From SSF14 sp037045585 (GTDB taxonomy: Bacteria; Actinomycetota; Acidimicrobiia; Acidimicrobiales; Microtrichaceae), in assembly GCA_037045585.1 (NCBI GenBank), contig JBAOIR010000053.1:1-64000 (forward strand): 64,000 nucleotides of DNA, written 5' to 3'. The notes under the pieces were generated by a model. The model was not told where the DNA came from, did not search any database, and was given only the letters and a program-made list of their open reading frames with translations. The number at the start of each line of letters is the position of its first letter. Position 1 is the first letter of the stretch. Shown piece by piece: positions 9,212 to 18,400 of this stretch. The translations under genes and the position numbers were made by a program.

Positions 9212-9853
9212 TCACGACATGTCATCATGCTGAATTGGCAAGGCGCCGGGTGGTTGCCTCAGGCCGGTGAAGGTCGCCGTGGTGGCGGCGTCGTAGACGG
9301 CCTCGGCGTCGCTGTCGAGGAAGCCGGCGAGCTCGAGCATCACCACGCCGTGTGCCGTGGCCCACATGAGCAGGGCCAGTTCGCTCGGCTCGCCGTGCAG
9401 CAGCCCCGCGGCGACACAACGTTCCGCCTGCTCGACCATCGCCCAGAACGCGTCCAGGCCCTCCTCGAGGCGTTCGGGGGGAGCGTCGGCGGCGCGGTGG
9501 TTGGCCGGATCGGTGAGCGCCAGGGGGTTGAGCTCGAACATGACCCGATAGAGGTGGGCATTGGCGAGGGCGTTGCGACGGTACGCCGTCGACACCGCAG
9601 CGAGGTCGGCGAGCGGGTCGTCGGTCACGGGAACCGAGCGGACCTCGGCGGACAGGCGGGCGAAGGCTTCGACGACCACCGCCCGGACGAGGTCGTCCTT
9701 GCTGCCGAAGTGGGTGTACACGGCCTGGGTCGAGGTGCCGGCGTCAGCCGCGACCTGGCGCAGGCTGAGGGCGTCGAGCCCGCCCACGGCGAGGCGTTGC
9801 GCCGCCGCCTCGATGAGCGCGGTGCGAACGGTGGGATCGGCGGTGCGTGCCAT
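9212..9853 (-). CDS. TetR/AcrR-family repressor
   Basis: About 213 residues. The N-terminal HTH is complete: ALIEAAAQRLAVGGLDALSL, then RQVAADAGTSTQAVYTHFGS with KDDLVRAVV after it. The C-terminal ligand domain resembles the WHG-type (MFELNPL, MWATAHGVVMLELAGF). The start ATG 9853 is followed by MARTADPTVRTA. It is divergent from the carotenoid oxygenase, with a strong palindrome between them, so that gene is the most likely target. The inducer is probably hydrophobic, but this is inference. Confidence 0.9.
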   Translation of the reverse strand: MARTADPTVRTALIEAAAQRLAVGGLDALSLRQVAADAGTSTQAVYTHFGSKDDLVRAVVVEAFARLSAEVRSVPVTDDPLADLAAVSTAYRRNALANAHLYRVMFELNPLALTDPANHRAADAPPERLEEGLDAFWAMVEQAERCVAAGLLHGEPSELALLMWATAHGVVMLELAGFLDSDAEAVYDAATTATFTGLRQPPGALPIQHDDMS

Positions 9854-9890
9854 AACTGCTTGCCAGCATGCCGGACAAGGACTAGAAAGA

Positions 9891-9911
9891 TTCCACAACA
9901 GCGTTATGGAA
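9891..9911. promoter_or_regulatory. Inverted repeat, probable TetR operator
   Basis: Arms TTCCACAAC and GTTATGGAA with a 3-nt spacer (one mismatch in 9). It lies between the divergent TetR and carotenoid oxygenase genes, 38 bp upstream of the TetR start and 27 bp upstream of the oxygenase ATG at 9938. Confidence 0.65.
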
Positions 9912-9937
9912 TGAGCGCTGTCCGAACCGAGGACGCC

Positions 9938-11310
9938 ATGACCGCCACGCCCGGCACCACCACCAACCGCTACCTCGAGGGGCTCTACGCCCCGATCCGC
10001 ACGGAGTACACCGAGTTCGAGCTGCCCGTCACGGGCTCGTTGCCACCCGAGCTCGATGGTCGGTACCTTCGCAACGGTCCCAACCCCTTCGACCAGCCGG
10101 ACCCGGCGACCTACCACTGGTTCGCGGGCAACGGCATGGTGCACGGCATCCGCCTTCGCGACGGGCGCGCCGAGTGGTATCGCAATCGCTGGATCCGCTC
10201 GACGAGCGTCAGCGAGGGGCTGGGCGAGGTGCCGATTCCCGGCGTTCGCCATGCGGGGATGGAGGCGGCCAACACCAACGTCATCGGCATGGCCGGCCGC
10301 ACGTTCGCGATCGTCGAGGCCGGGGGCAGTCCCGTCGAGCTCAGCGACACCCTCGACAGCATCTGCTTCAGCGACTTCGACGGCACGCTTCCCAACGGGT
10401 TCACGGCACACCCCAAGCGCCATCCCGGGACCGGCCGCCTGCATGCCGTCAACTACTACTGGGCCCGGCCCGAGGTGTTGGAGTACGTGACCGTCGGCGC
10501 TGACGGCCGGGTCGAGCGCAGCATCGACATTCCGGTGCCCGGCAACCCGATGGTGCACGACTGTTCGATCACCGACTCCCACCTCGCGGTGTACGACCTT
10601 CCGGTCACGTTCAACCTCGAGGCCGCGGTGGCCGGCGCCCAGCTTCCCTACGTGTGGGACGACGACTACGGCGCCCGCGTCGGCATCATGCCCCTCGATG
10701 GCGAGGCCGCCGACGTGCAGTGGTTCGAGGTGGACCCGTGCTACGTCTTCCACCCGATGAACGCACACGACGACGGCGACGCTGTCGTGCTCGACGTCGT
10801 GCGTCACCCTCGCATGTTCGACCACAACCGCCTCGGTCCCGACGAGGGCGTGCCCACGTTGTGGCGCTGGCGGCTCGATCGCTCGACCGGCACGGCGACC
10901 GAGGAACAACTCGACGACCGGGGCATCGAGTTCCCCGCGTCGACGAGCGGCTCGTCGGGCGGCCCCACCGGTACGGGTGGGCGTCCTCGGTGACCCAGTC
11001 GGCGGTCGACGCGGGCCAGGACCTCATCGGGGATTCGCTGGTGCGCTACGACGTCCGGTCCGGCGCCGTGGACGTCATCGAGTTCGGCCCCGGTCGCTCC
11101 ATCGGAGAGGCCGTGTTCGTACCCCGGGCCGACGATGCGGCCGAGGACGACGGCTGGTACCTCACGCTGGTGCACGATCGGGCGACGGATCGCAGCTCGC
11201 TCGCGGTGCTCGACGCCGGCGACCCCACCGCCGGGCCGATCGCGGAGGTGCACCTGCCGACGCGTGTGCCGGTCGGGTTCCACGGCAACTGGGTGCCGAC
11301 CGGTCACTGA
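9938..11310 (+). CDS. Carotenoid oxygenase family protein (RPE65/CCD-type), frameshift near 10945
   Basis: Non-haem Fe(II) dioxygenase family that cleaves carotenoids, apocarotenoids or stilbenes. N-terminal signature GRYLRNGPNPFDQPDP and HWFAGNGMVHGIRLRDG. The four iron-binding histidines can be placed in TAHPKRHP, NPMVHDC, CYVFHPMNAHDDGD and the C-terminal GFHGNW. Length about 457 residues is normal. The frame changes near 10945 (DDRGIEFP to RVDERLVGRPHRYGWAS). Start ATG 9938 has GAGGA 7 nt upstream; ATG 9911 is an alternative. Likely controlled by the divergent TetR protein. Confidence 0.9.
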
Positions 11311-11323
11311 GGAACGAGCCTGA

Positions 11324-11878
11324 TCAGGTGCCTCGCATCGCGAGGAACCGGTTGAGGGACGCAGTCGCCGGCGCGGGGTCGCCGGAGGCCACCGCGTCGA
11401 GGAGGAGCCCCCGAATCACCGCGACACCGAGGCGCAGCTCGGCCGGGTCGTGCTCGACGCCGAGGTCGTCGGCCAGTCGAGCGCCGAGGTCGAGCCACGG
11501 TTCGGTCAGGCCGGCGAGGAACCCATCGGTTCCCGGTCGGCCGAACATCGCCTGGGCGGTCACCTCGAAGAACAGCCGGATGAAGGGGGCAAGGGCCGGA
11601 TCGGACAGCTGTGCCCACTGCCGCTCGATGATCTCGGTGGTCGAGGTCGCTTCGGCGGCGATCTCGGCGAGCGCGTCGCGCTGTTGGGACTCGATCCGTT
11701 CGACGACCGCCGCGACGACGCCGGCACGTGAACCGAAGTGGTAGTTGAGCATCCGGTGGCTCGTACCGACCGCTGCGGCCAGGTCTCGAAGGCTCGTGTC
11801 GGTCAGACCGTTCGATGCCGCGTGCTCCACGAGACGATCGATGAGTTCGCTCCGAGCAGCGCCAATTTCCGACGTCAT
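11324..11878 (-). CDS. TetR-family regulator
   Basis: About 184 residues, intact. HTH: LIDRLVEHAASNGLTDTSLR, then DLAAAVGTSHRMLNYHFGSR. The C-terminal domain (PFIRLFFEVTAQAMFGRPG) is a typical ligand/dimer region. The start ATG lies inside an 18-bp palindrome shared with the divergent SRPBCC gene, so autoregulation is very likely. Convergent with the carotenoid oxygenase, 13 bp apart. Confidence 0.9.
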   Translation of the reverse strand: MTSEIGAARSELIDRLVEHAASNGLTDTSLRDLAAAVGTSHRMLNYHFGSRAGVVAAVVERIESQQRDALAEIAAEATSTTEIIERQWAQLSDPALAPFIRLFFEVTAQAMFGRPGTDGFLAGLTEPWLDLGARLADDLGVEHDPAELRLGVAVIRGLLLDAVASGDPAPATASLNRFLAMRGT

Positions 11879-11894
11879 GTACCAAATGGTACAT
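11877..11894. promoter_or_regulatory. Palindromic TetR operator
   Basis: ATGTACCAAATGGTACAT: perfect 8-bp arms with a 2-nt centre. It overlaps the ATG of the TetR gene and lies 24 bp upstream of the divergent SRPBCC gene, an ideal position for repression of both. Confidence 0.8.
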
Positions 11895-11917
11895 TCGTTC
11901 GGGAGAAGGGAGTGATC

Positions 11918-12361
11918 ATGCAGATCGAACACGAACTCGTCATCCCGGTGGACGTCGACACGGTGTGGGCGATGACCATCGACGTCGAGCGGTGGCCGTC
12001 GTTGACGCCGACGATGACGAGCGTCGAACGACTTGGTGGCGAGCCGATCGGCATCGGCAGTCAGGCACGAATCGTGCAGCCGAAGCAGCGGCCGCGGGTG
12101 TGGACCGTCACCCGATTCGAACCGGGCCGTCTCTTCGAGTGGTCGGCCGAGATGGGCACCGTGACCATGACGGGTGGTCATCATCTGGAACCGGTCGAGG
12201 GCGGGACGCTCAACCGTCTCACGCTGCAGCTCTCCGGTTTCGGCAGCCGTCTGCTCCTGGCGATCGCCGGCAAGCAGCTGCTCGCCGCCATCACCACCGA
12301 GAACGAGGGATTCGCTGCCGGAGCCGGCGCGCGCGTTCAGCCGGGCGGTTCGACGACGTAG
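11918..12361 (+). CDS. SRPBCC/polyketide-cyclase-like protein
   Basis: About 147 residues of the START-like SRPBCC fold, which forms a deep hydrophobic pocket for lipid-like ligands. MQIEHELVIPVDVDTVWAMT, ERWPSLTPTM and SQARIVQPKQRPRVWTVTRF are typical. The helix near the C-terminus (LLAIAGKQLLAAITTENEGF) is present, but the last 14 residues look unrelated, so a small indel near 12320 may have displaced the true end. Good ribosome binding site (GGGAG). Divergent from the TetR gene and probably its target. It overlaps the convergent secreted-protein gene by 25 bp. Confidence 0.82.
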   Translation: MQIEHELVIPVDVDTVWAMTIDVERWPSLTPTMTSVERLGGEPIGIGSQARIVQPKQRPRVWTVTRFEPGRLFEWSAEMGTVTMTGGHHLEPVEGGTLNRLTLQLSGFGSRLLLAIAGKQLLAAITTENEGFAAGAGARVQPGGSTT

Positions 12362-13726
12362 ATCCGCTCGGGGCGGAAGAGGCCGTTGAGCAGATCGCCC
12401 CGGGGATAGGCCGACCCGTTCGACACGATGCCGACGTCGGCCCACGACTGACCCGACGCTCCGATGACCGAGTCGGTCTCGATGTGCATGCCCCAGCACC
12501 CGGTCTCGGCGACGATCCAGCCGTAGTCGCGGAGCGCGACCGCGAAGATCCGCGCCGTTTCCCGGATGCGTCCGGAGTAGCCGCGGGAGTCGAGCCATCG
12601 AGCGATCTCGTCGTCGCTGACGCGTAGGGCGAAGCGCATGCCCTCGGGCACCGTCTTCGATCGCTCGGCGTCGGTGACCGTCTGGCTGGTCGGGCACCCG
12701 ACGTCGGGGTTGATTCGTTCCAGCTTGGTGGCCGGCGGCAGGAAGAACCCACACGAGACGCCTGCGCCCGGCGCGGAAGCGCCACGACCCGGCGAGCAGG
12801 CCGGGCCGAACATCGAGGCGGTGACGGTCATCTGCAACGCGTGCCGGATCGCTCCGGCCTTCACCTCGTCCGCCCGCGAGCAGCGCCAGCTTGTTGATGC
12901 CGGCGCCGCGACCGTCGACGGTCGTCGCGTCGGTGGCCGTGAACAGGTTGTCGTAGATCCGTACGCCGCCCACGCAGAGGTACGTCGACGAGAAGTCACG
13001 GTTCTGCTCGGCCGCCGCGACGTTGGCGCGGTTCGCGCAGTTGACGTTGAGCTGACCGACACCACCGATCTCCCACACCCGACCCGTCTGCTCGTCGACG
13101 ATCGCGAGGATGTTGTCGTTGCCGGTGCCCGGCCGCCACGCCGGGTTCCACGGGATCTTCGTGCCGAGCGGCACCCCGAAGCCGTAGAGCTCCATCGCCC
13201 AGCTCGTCTGATAGGCCCGCGCCGTCGTGGTCGCCTCGCTCAACGGGTACACGGGCACGGAGTAGTCGCCGAACGCGACGTTGATCGTCCCTGCGGGAGC
13301 CTCGCCGCCGCCGAAGTCCCACAGCCGCTGGGCGTACTGCTGGAGCACAGCGGACGGTCCGAAGTCGGAGACCGGCCGGTTCCACGACGCCGACGGGTCG
13401 AACCACGGAAGTCGCGCCGTCGATCGGATCGTCGCGGTCGCGAGCGGCGCGTTCGTCGGCGGGGGAGCGGTGGTCGCGTTCGGCGGTGGCGACGTCGTCG
13501 GCGCGACGGTGTCGACGGGCGCGGCCGTGATGATCGGTTCCACCGTGGTGGTCGACGTGGCGGCGGTGGTCGAGGCGCTCGTGGGCGCGGAGCGAGTGGT
13601 CGACGGTGTCGGGCGCTGCGAGGCCGGACGCTCCGGCTCGGCATCGCCGACGCCGATCAGCACACTGCACAGTGCTGCGGTGACGACTGCGGCGCCGACG
13701 ACCGCCTTTCGTCTCCGTGAGGCCAT
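12337..13726 (-). CDS. Secreted conserved protein with Thr/Pro-rich linker, frameshift near 12875
   Basis: About 463 residues. N-terminal signal/anchor (KAVVGAAVVTAALCSVLIGV), a Ser/Thr/Pro linker to about residue 100, then a globular domain beginning LPWFDPSASWNRPV. The frame changes near 12875, giving LALLAGADEVKAGAIRHALQ. The C-terminal region contains CGFFLPPATKLERI, MRFALRVSDDEIARWLDS and RDYGWIVAETGCWGMHIE. This recalls extracellular actinobacterial proteins with an IRHAL / aged-domain arrangement sometimes next to carbohydrate-binding modules, but no catalytic assignment is justified. Exported, function unknown. Confidence 0.7.
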
Positions 13727-13880
13727 ACCACTTCGTCGGCCAGCCGGGCCGGCCCCTGAGCGCCCGATGGTCTCAAACCCTCGTGTGAGGGGTCGAGTGG
13801 GTCATGGTGTTGCGAGGTCGACGCGTCACGGCCCGGCGGGCGCGCCGACGTCCGCCGGTGGGCCCTGCCAGGATGACGCC

Positions 13881-14939
13881 ATGACATACCGGGTGATCCA
13901 GTGGGCAACGGGTGGGGTCGGACGCGCCGCGATCGAAGGGGTGCTCGACCACCCCGAACTCGACCTCGTCGGCTGTTGGGTGCACAGCGCGTCGAAGGCG
14001 GGCGTCGACGTCGGTGACCTGCTCGGCCGCGACCCGATCGGGGTGACCGCCACGAACGACGTCGATGAGCTGCTCGCGCTCGGTGCCGACTGCGTGATCT
14101 ACAGCCCGTTGATGGCCGACCCGGCCGTCGTTCGTCGCATCCTCGGCGCCGGCGTGAGCGTCGTGACGCCGCTCGGGTGGTTCTACCCGGCGCCCGACGA
14201 GCGGACCCGGCTCGACGAACTGTGTCGGTCCGCCGGCTCGGTGCTCCACGGCACGGGCATCCACCCCGGCGGCATCACCGAGCGGTTCCCGCTGGTCCTC
14301 TCGGCGTTGTCCGGTTCGATCACCCACGTGCGGGCCGAGGAGTTCTCCGACATCCGCACCTACGGGGCGCCCGACGTGATCCGCGACTGGATGCTGTTCG
14401 GCGCGACGCCGGAGGCCGCAGCAGCGAGCATCATGCCGGCCGCCCTCGGCGCTGGCTTCGGGCAGTCGGTCCGCATGCTGGCCGACGTGCTCGGTCTCGT
14501 CCTCGACCCGGAGTTGACGGTCACCCACGAGATGGCCGTCGCCACCGAGCCGATCGATTCGCCCATCGGGCCCATCGCTCCCGGCCTGGTCGCGGCGCAA
14601 CGCTTCCGGTGGGAGGGGACCGTCGACGGGGTCCCCGTCGTCACGGCCGCGGTCAACTGGTTCATGGGCGACGAACACCTCGACCCGGCCTGGACGTTCG
14701 GGCCCGGCGGCGAGCGGTTCGAGGTCGAGATCACGGGCGACCCGACGACGCTCACCACGTTCCACGGACTCCACCCCGTCAGCATCGAGGCCGGCCTGCA
14801 GCGCAACCCCGGCATCGTGGCGACGGCGCTCCACTGCGTCAACGCCGTGCCGTACGTGTGCGCCGCCGAGCCCGGCGTGCGCACCTACCTCGACCTGCCG
14901 CCGGTTGCGGGTCGCGCTGCCGCCCACCTCCGTCGCTGA
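13881..14939 (+). CDS. DapB-like NAD(P)-dependent dehydrogenase (DHDPR N-terminal fold)
   Basis: Intact, 352 residues. The Rossmann start is VIQWATGGVGRAAIEGVLDH, followed by DLVGCWVHSASKAGVDVGDL and GADCVIYSPL. The C-terminal part is not that of lysine-pathway DapB. The architecture matches the actinobacterial proteins annotated as dihydrodipicolinate reductase-like or 2,4-diaminopentanoate dehydrogenase-like. The true substrate is unknown. ATG 13881 is preceded by CCAGGA. About 150 bp separate it from the divergent secreted-protein gene. Confidence 0.82.
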   Translation: MTYRVIQWATGGVGRAAIEGVLDHPELDLVGCWVHSASKAGVDVGDLLGRDPIGVTATNDVDELLALGADCVIYSPLMADPAVVRRILGAGVSVVTPLGWFYPAPDERTRLDELCRSAGSVLHGTGIHPGGITERFPLVLSALSGSITHVRAEEFSDIRTYGAPDVIRDWMLFGATPEAAAASIMPAALGAGFGQSVRMLADVLGLVLDPELTVTHEMAVATEPIDSPIGPIAPGLVAAQRFRWEGTVDGVPVVTAAVNWFMGDEHLDPAWTFGPGGERFEVEITGDPTTLTTFHGLHPVSIEAGLQRNPGIVATALHCVNAVPYVCAAEPGVRTYLDLPPVAGRAAAHLRR

Positions 14940-14987
14940 CGGCGACCGACACCATCGAGCCACCCGATCGGGGGGATCTCACCGTTG

Positions 14988-15003
14988 ACCGACCCCGGTC
15001 GGT
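14988..15003. terminator. Short perfect inverted repeat after DapB-like gene
   Basis: Arms ACCGACC and GGTCGGT with a 2-nt centre, 49 bp after the stop and 63 bp before the kinase-like gene. It could be a weak terminator or an operator; no T-run follows. Confidence 0.35.
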
Positions 15004-15065
15004 TCTGCGACCGGCAGTGGTCGGGTATCGGGCAGGGCGAATCCGACGATCCGCACGGAGGATCG

Positions 15066-15638
15066 ATGCAGTTGCCCACCATGCCGTACCCAGTCCCGCC
15101 CCTGAGACCCGGCGACCGCGCCCGCCCGGCCAGCCCTCACATCGTGCTCATCGGGGCGATGGGATGTGGCAAGACGACCATCGGTCGGTTGGTCGCCGCC
15201 CGCTTGGGCCGGCCGTTCGTCGACAACGACGTCGCACTCGAGGCGGCGACCGGAGCGACAGCACGTCGCATCGAGGAGGAGTTCGGCACCACCGATCTCC
15301 ATCGGCGCGAGCTCGGAGTCTTCGGGGCGGCGCTCCGGGGCGACCAGCCGGCGGTCATCGCCGCCGCAGCGAGCGTTGTCGACTCGGTGACCATCGACGA
15401 CGTCGCATCCCACCTCGTCGTGTACGTGCACTGCACCCCGCCGGTCGGCGCCCGACGCTCGATCGCCGGCCGACACCGGCCCGACATCCGATCGACCGCG
15501 CAGGCCCAGGCGCGACGTGACCGCCGGTGTCGAGCGCTCGCGGACATGGTCATCGACGTGGACGAACTCGATGCCGTCGCCGCGGCTGACCGGATCGCCG
15601 TGGTCGACCTCACCGCGCTGTCCCGCCGATTACCGTGA
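15066..15638 (+). CDS. Shikimate-kinase-like P-loop protein
   Basis: 190 residues. Walker A GAMGCGKTTIGR, then RPFVDNDVALEAATG (DND resembles the shikimate-kinase DxD) and LHRRE at the usual arginine position. The GGG motif that closes the shikimate site is replaced by AVIAAAASV, so true shikimate kinase activity is doubtful; a gluconate-kinase-like or orphan role is possible. Start ATG 15066 has a clear GGAGG 5 nt upstream. It is followed 4 bp later by the secreted YtkA-like gene on the same strand. Confidence 0.7.
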   Translation: MQLPTMPYPVPPLRPGDRARPASPHIVLIGAMGCGKTTIGRLVAARLGRPFVDNDVALEAATGATARRIEEEFGTTDLHRRELGVFGAALRGDQPAVIAAAASVVDSVTIDDVASHLVVYVHCTPPVGARRSIAGRHRPDIRSTAQAQARRDRRCRALADMVIDVDELDAVAAADRIAVVDLTALSRRLP

Positions 15639-15642
15639 CGAC

Positions 15643-16242
15643 GTGCGCCGCCTCGCCCTCCTGACCACACCGTTCCTCTTGTTCGCCGTCGCGATCGGAC
15701 ACGCCCCGGCCGCCGCCGCGCACGGTGCGGAGGCCGCGCTCAGCGTGGTGTCGGCCGAGGAGCAGGCCGGTGCCGTCCACTACCGGGTGCGCGTGGTGTA
15801 CCAGAACGACGGTGAGCCGGTGCCGAACGTGACGCCCACCGCCGTGGCGATCGCGCCCGACGGCGCCGAGGCGGCGCCGGTGACGTTCGCGAAGGCCGAC
15901 ACTGCGGGCGAGTACGAGGCCACCGTGTCGTTCCCGGCCCCCGGTGCGTGGAAGGTCCGTTTCGACGTCGCCGAACCCGAGGGCTCGCTCACCGTCGACC
16001 AGGCCGTCGCCGCGTCCACGACGGTCGCCCCGACCACCGGGGCGCCGACGACCGAAGCGCCAACGACAACCGGGGCGCCGACGACCGAAGCGCCGACGAC
16101 GACGGCCGCGTCCGACGACGACGATGGCGAGTCGTCGGGCGGGGCAGCGGTCGTGGTGGCCGCGCTCGCCTCGGGTGTGGTGCTGATGAGCGCGATCGTG
16201 ATGTCACGACGGCGACGAGACCGAGGGAAGGCATCCGACTGA
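15643..16242 (+). CDS. Secreted YtkA/CopC-like protein with Thr-rich repeats and C-terminal TM anchor
   Basis: GTG start 15643, 199 residues. Signal peptide LLTTPFLLFAVAIGHAPAAA with likely cleavage before HGAEAAL, leaving an N-terminal histidine as in periplasmic copper proteins. An Ig-like domain follows (YRVRVVYQNDGEPV to APGAWKVRFDV). Then comes a Thr/Pro linker made of repeats of TTGAPTTEAPT, an acidic stretch, one TM helix and an RRRRDR stop-transfer end. Copper or other metal binding is inference. The stop overlaps the next ATG (TGATG). Confidence 0.75.
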   Translation: MRRLALLTTPFLLFAVAIGHAPAAAAHGAEAALSVVSAEEQAGAVHYRVRVVYQNDGEPVPNVTPTAVAIAPDGAEAAPVTFAKADTAGEYEATVSFPAPGAWKVRFDVAEPEGSLTVDQAVAASTTVAPTTGAPTTEAPTTTGAPTTEAPTTTAASDDDDGESSGGAAVVVAALASGVVLMSAIVMSRRRRDRGKASD

Positions 16243-17114
16243 TGACAACTCCACTGACGGGGACCGGGATCTGGAGCAGCGGCATCCGGTACGGCGATCG
16301 GGGCCAGGCGCTCGACGCTGCGGCCGAGGTCGAACACCTCGGGTACACCGCCATCTGGCTGCCCGACATCGGCGGTGACCTCTTCGAGGCCGTCGAGGCG
16401 GTGCTCCGGGCGACCTCGACGATCACGGTCGCCACCGGCATCCTCAACCTGTGGATGCACGAGGCGTCCGAGACGGCCGAACGGCACCACGCCTTCGTCG
16501 AGGAGTTCGGCCACCGCGTCCTGTTCGGCATCGGCATCAGCCACGCGCCGCTCATCGACGCGACGGTCGAGGGCGGTTACTCCCGCCCGCTGGCGACCAC
16601 CCGGGCCTATCTCGACGCCATCGACGCACAGCCGATCCCGGTGCCTGCCGACGAGCGCCTGCTCGCAGCGCTCGGGCCCAAGATGCTCGAGCTCGCCGGC
16701 ACCCGAGCCGGTGGCACTCATCCGTATCTCTCGACACCGGTACACACCGCGCGGGCCCGAGCTGCACTCGGTCCCGACCGGCTCGTTGCCCCCGAACAGG
16801 GCGTGGTGCTCGAGACCGACCCTGCCGAAGCCCGTCGCATCGCCCGGATCCACCTCAGCACCTACCTGGCGCTCCCGAACTACTCCAACAACTGGCTGCG
16901 GCTCGGCTTCACCGAGGACGACCTGCTCGACGGGGGGAGCGACCGGCTCGTCGACGCGCTGGTCGCCTGGGGTGACGAGGCGAAGATCCTCGAGCGGGTG
17001 CAGGAGCATCGCGACGCCGGCGCCGACCACGTGTGTGTGCAGGTGCTCGGCGAGGACCGGGTGGAGTTCCCGCTCGACGCCTGGCGGGCGCTGGCTCCGG
17101 TCCTCCTCGGCTGA
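16242..17114 (+). CDS. LLM-class F420-dependent oxidoreductase
   Basis: Intact, 290 residues, luciferase-like TIM barrel. Evidence: GIWSSGIRYGDRGQALDAAA, LGYTAIWLPDIGGD, ITVATGILNLW, RVLFGIGISHAPLID and the end region GADHVCVQVLG. Family members use F420 or FMN for hydride transfer; F420 is likely in an actinobacterium. It is translationally coupled to the secreted protein upstream. Substrate unknown. Confidence 0.88.
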   Translation: MTTPLTGTGIWSSGIRYGDRGQALDAAAEVEHLGYTAIWLPDIGGDLFEAVEAVLRATSTITVATGILNLWMHEASETAERHHAFVEEFGHRVLFGIGISHAPLIDATVEGGYSRPLATTRAYLDAIDAQPIPVPADERLLAALGPKMLELAGTRAGGTHPYLSTPVHTARARAALGPDRLVAPEQGVVLETDPAEARRIARIHLSTYLALPNYSNNWLRLGFTEDDLLDGGSDRLVDALVAWGDEAKILERVQEHRDAGADHVCVQVLGEDRVEFPLDAWRALAPVLLG

Positions 17115-17129
17115 TCGTCCCGGCTCGGG

Positions 17130-17949
17130 TCAGACCAGCTGCGTCCCGGCGCGGACCCGCCGGCGGAAGTCGGCCAGGTACACGTTGTACGGCAAGTGGC
17201 GCACCGGGGCGGGGAGGACCTGGTTCACCAGGCCGATGGCGCGCCACGTGTGGTCGAACCGCCGCTGCTGTGCCGCCGACCACGAGAAGTGCATCTCGTC
17301 GCGGAACTGCTCGGGGAGGAACCCGATCGTGTTGAACCGGTGATTCGGTGCGAGCGCGAGGCGGATGGGGGCAGGGAGGAACGTCATGTCGGTCAGGTCG
17401 GTGAGGTAGCGGCGGACCGTGTCGTCGATCGACACCAACTCGAGGCCCTCCTTCCAGTACCTCTCGAACGCGTCACGGTCGACCGGCCAGCGGTCGGCCT
17501 TGACCTGGAGTGTGCTGCCCAGGGTGTGTGACGCCTCGTAGATACCGTGCTCGCCGCGGAAGTTCGAGTCGGGGAACATGGCGCGGTGCACGTCTTCGAG
17601 GCCCCGGTAGAGGCACGCCGCGACCCAGAGCTGGAGGTCGGGGTCGAACGCGTTGTACTCGACGGGGCTGGCGTCGGTCGAACGAACCTGGGCGTGGGAA
17701 CCGTTCACTGCGTTGCGGTACACCTTGCGTTCGACGTCGGTGCCCCACAACGCGACGGCGAGGTAGGTGAACGTGGTGCGCGCCCGCTTGATCGGGTGCA
17801 GCGTGGCCTTGCCGGAGTCGACGGGACTCTCGACGACGCCGTGCCCGACCCCGGGCCGTGACAGCTGCATGATGATGTTGGCCGTACCGGCGGCGAGCGC
17901 GGCGCCGAACACGGCATCGTCGACGACGGTGGGGTGGATGACGCTCATC
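17130..17949 (-). CDS. MpaB-like oxygenase (DUF2236)
   Basis: Intact, about 272 residues, of the latex-clearing-protein/MpaB-related family. Helical haem-binding type protein: IIMQLSRPGVGHGVVESP, RTTFTYLAVALWG, VRSTDASPVEYNAFDPDLQL and FRGEHGIYEASHTLG fit the family. Some family members are b-type-haem oxygenases; activity here is inferred. It is transcribed away from a strong 8-bp-arm palindrome 10 bp upstream of the start, so it is probably repressed by a TetR-type protein, but no regulator gene is adjacent. Confidence 0.85.
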
Positions 17950-17958
17950 GATCCTCCG

Positions 17959-17977
17959 TATTGGCGGTTCGCCAATA
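17959..17977. promoter_or_regulatory. Perfect palindrome upstream of MpaB-like gene
   Basis: TATTGGCGGTTCGCCAATA: 8-bp arms, 3-nt centre, 10 bp upstream of the MpaB-like ATG. Strong operator candidate of TetR type. Confidence 0.7.
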
Positions 17978-18113
17978 GTACGCACGTCAGGCTACTCGGC
18001 ACCCGGTGGTGGTCGCCTCCACCGCTCGGGCGACACTCGTCCTGCCACCTTCGGGGTAGGCCCAGCGGATCATTCGGCGTTGGCGGCCGACCATCGCGGG
18101 TACGGGAGCATCC

Positions 18114-18386
18114 ATGAACGGCCTCGTCCCCCCAACCCGGACCGAGCTGAGCTTCGCCCCCATCTACGAGCAGATCATGGCGATGGGATCGATCCTCCGG
18201 AGCGCCGACCGCCCGTCTGCGCCGGGCCGTGCCGTCGGGTGTGGTCGGGCGAGGCTGGCGCTCGACGCCATCGACGGGCCCGCGGACGGGGGTCGCTGCC
18301 AACACGAGAGTGTGCTCCGGCAACGGTACGAGACACTCGCCGCCGTCGACCCTGCCGCGACGACCCACGACCTCGCGGACGCCTGA
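18114..18386 (+). CDS. Small hypothetical protein (uncertain)
   Basis: Ninety residues starting MNGLVPPTRTELSFAPIYEQ; no family recognised, no signal peptide or TM segment. It fills the 450-bp gap between the MpaB-like gene and the SDR gene and has no competing gene. The middle is Gly/Arg-rich and could reflect an out-of-frame stretch. No clear ribosome binding site. It may be a chance ORF. Confidence 0.3.
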   Translation: MNGLVPPTRTELSFAPIYEQIMAMGSILRSADRPSAPGRAVGCGRARLALDAIDGPADGGRCQHESVLRQRYETLAAVDPAATTHDLADA

Positions 18387-18400
18387 CGGTCGACACCATC

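Noticed and set aside
15066..15638. Bona fide aroK
   Set aside because: The GGG substrate motif is missing and no shikimate-pathway gene is adjacent.
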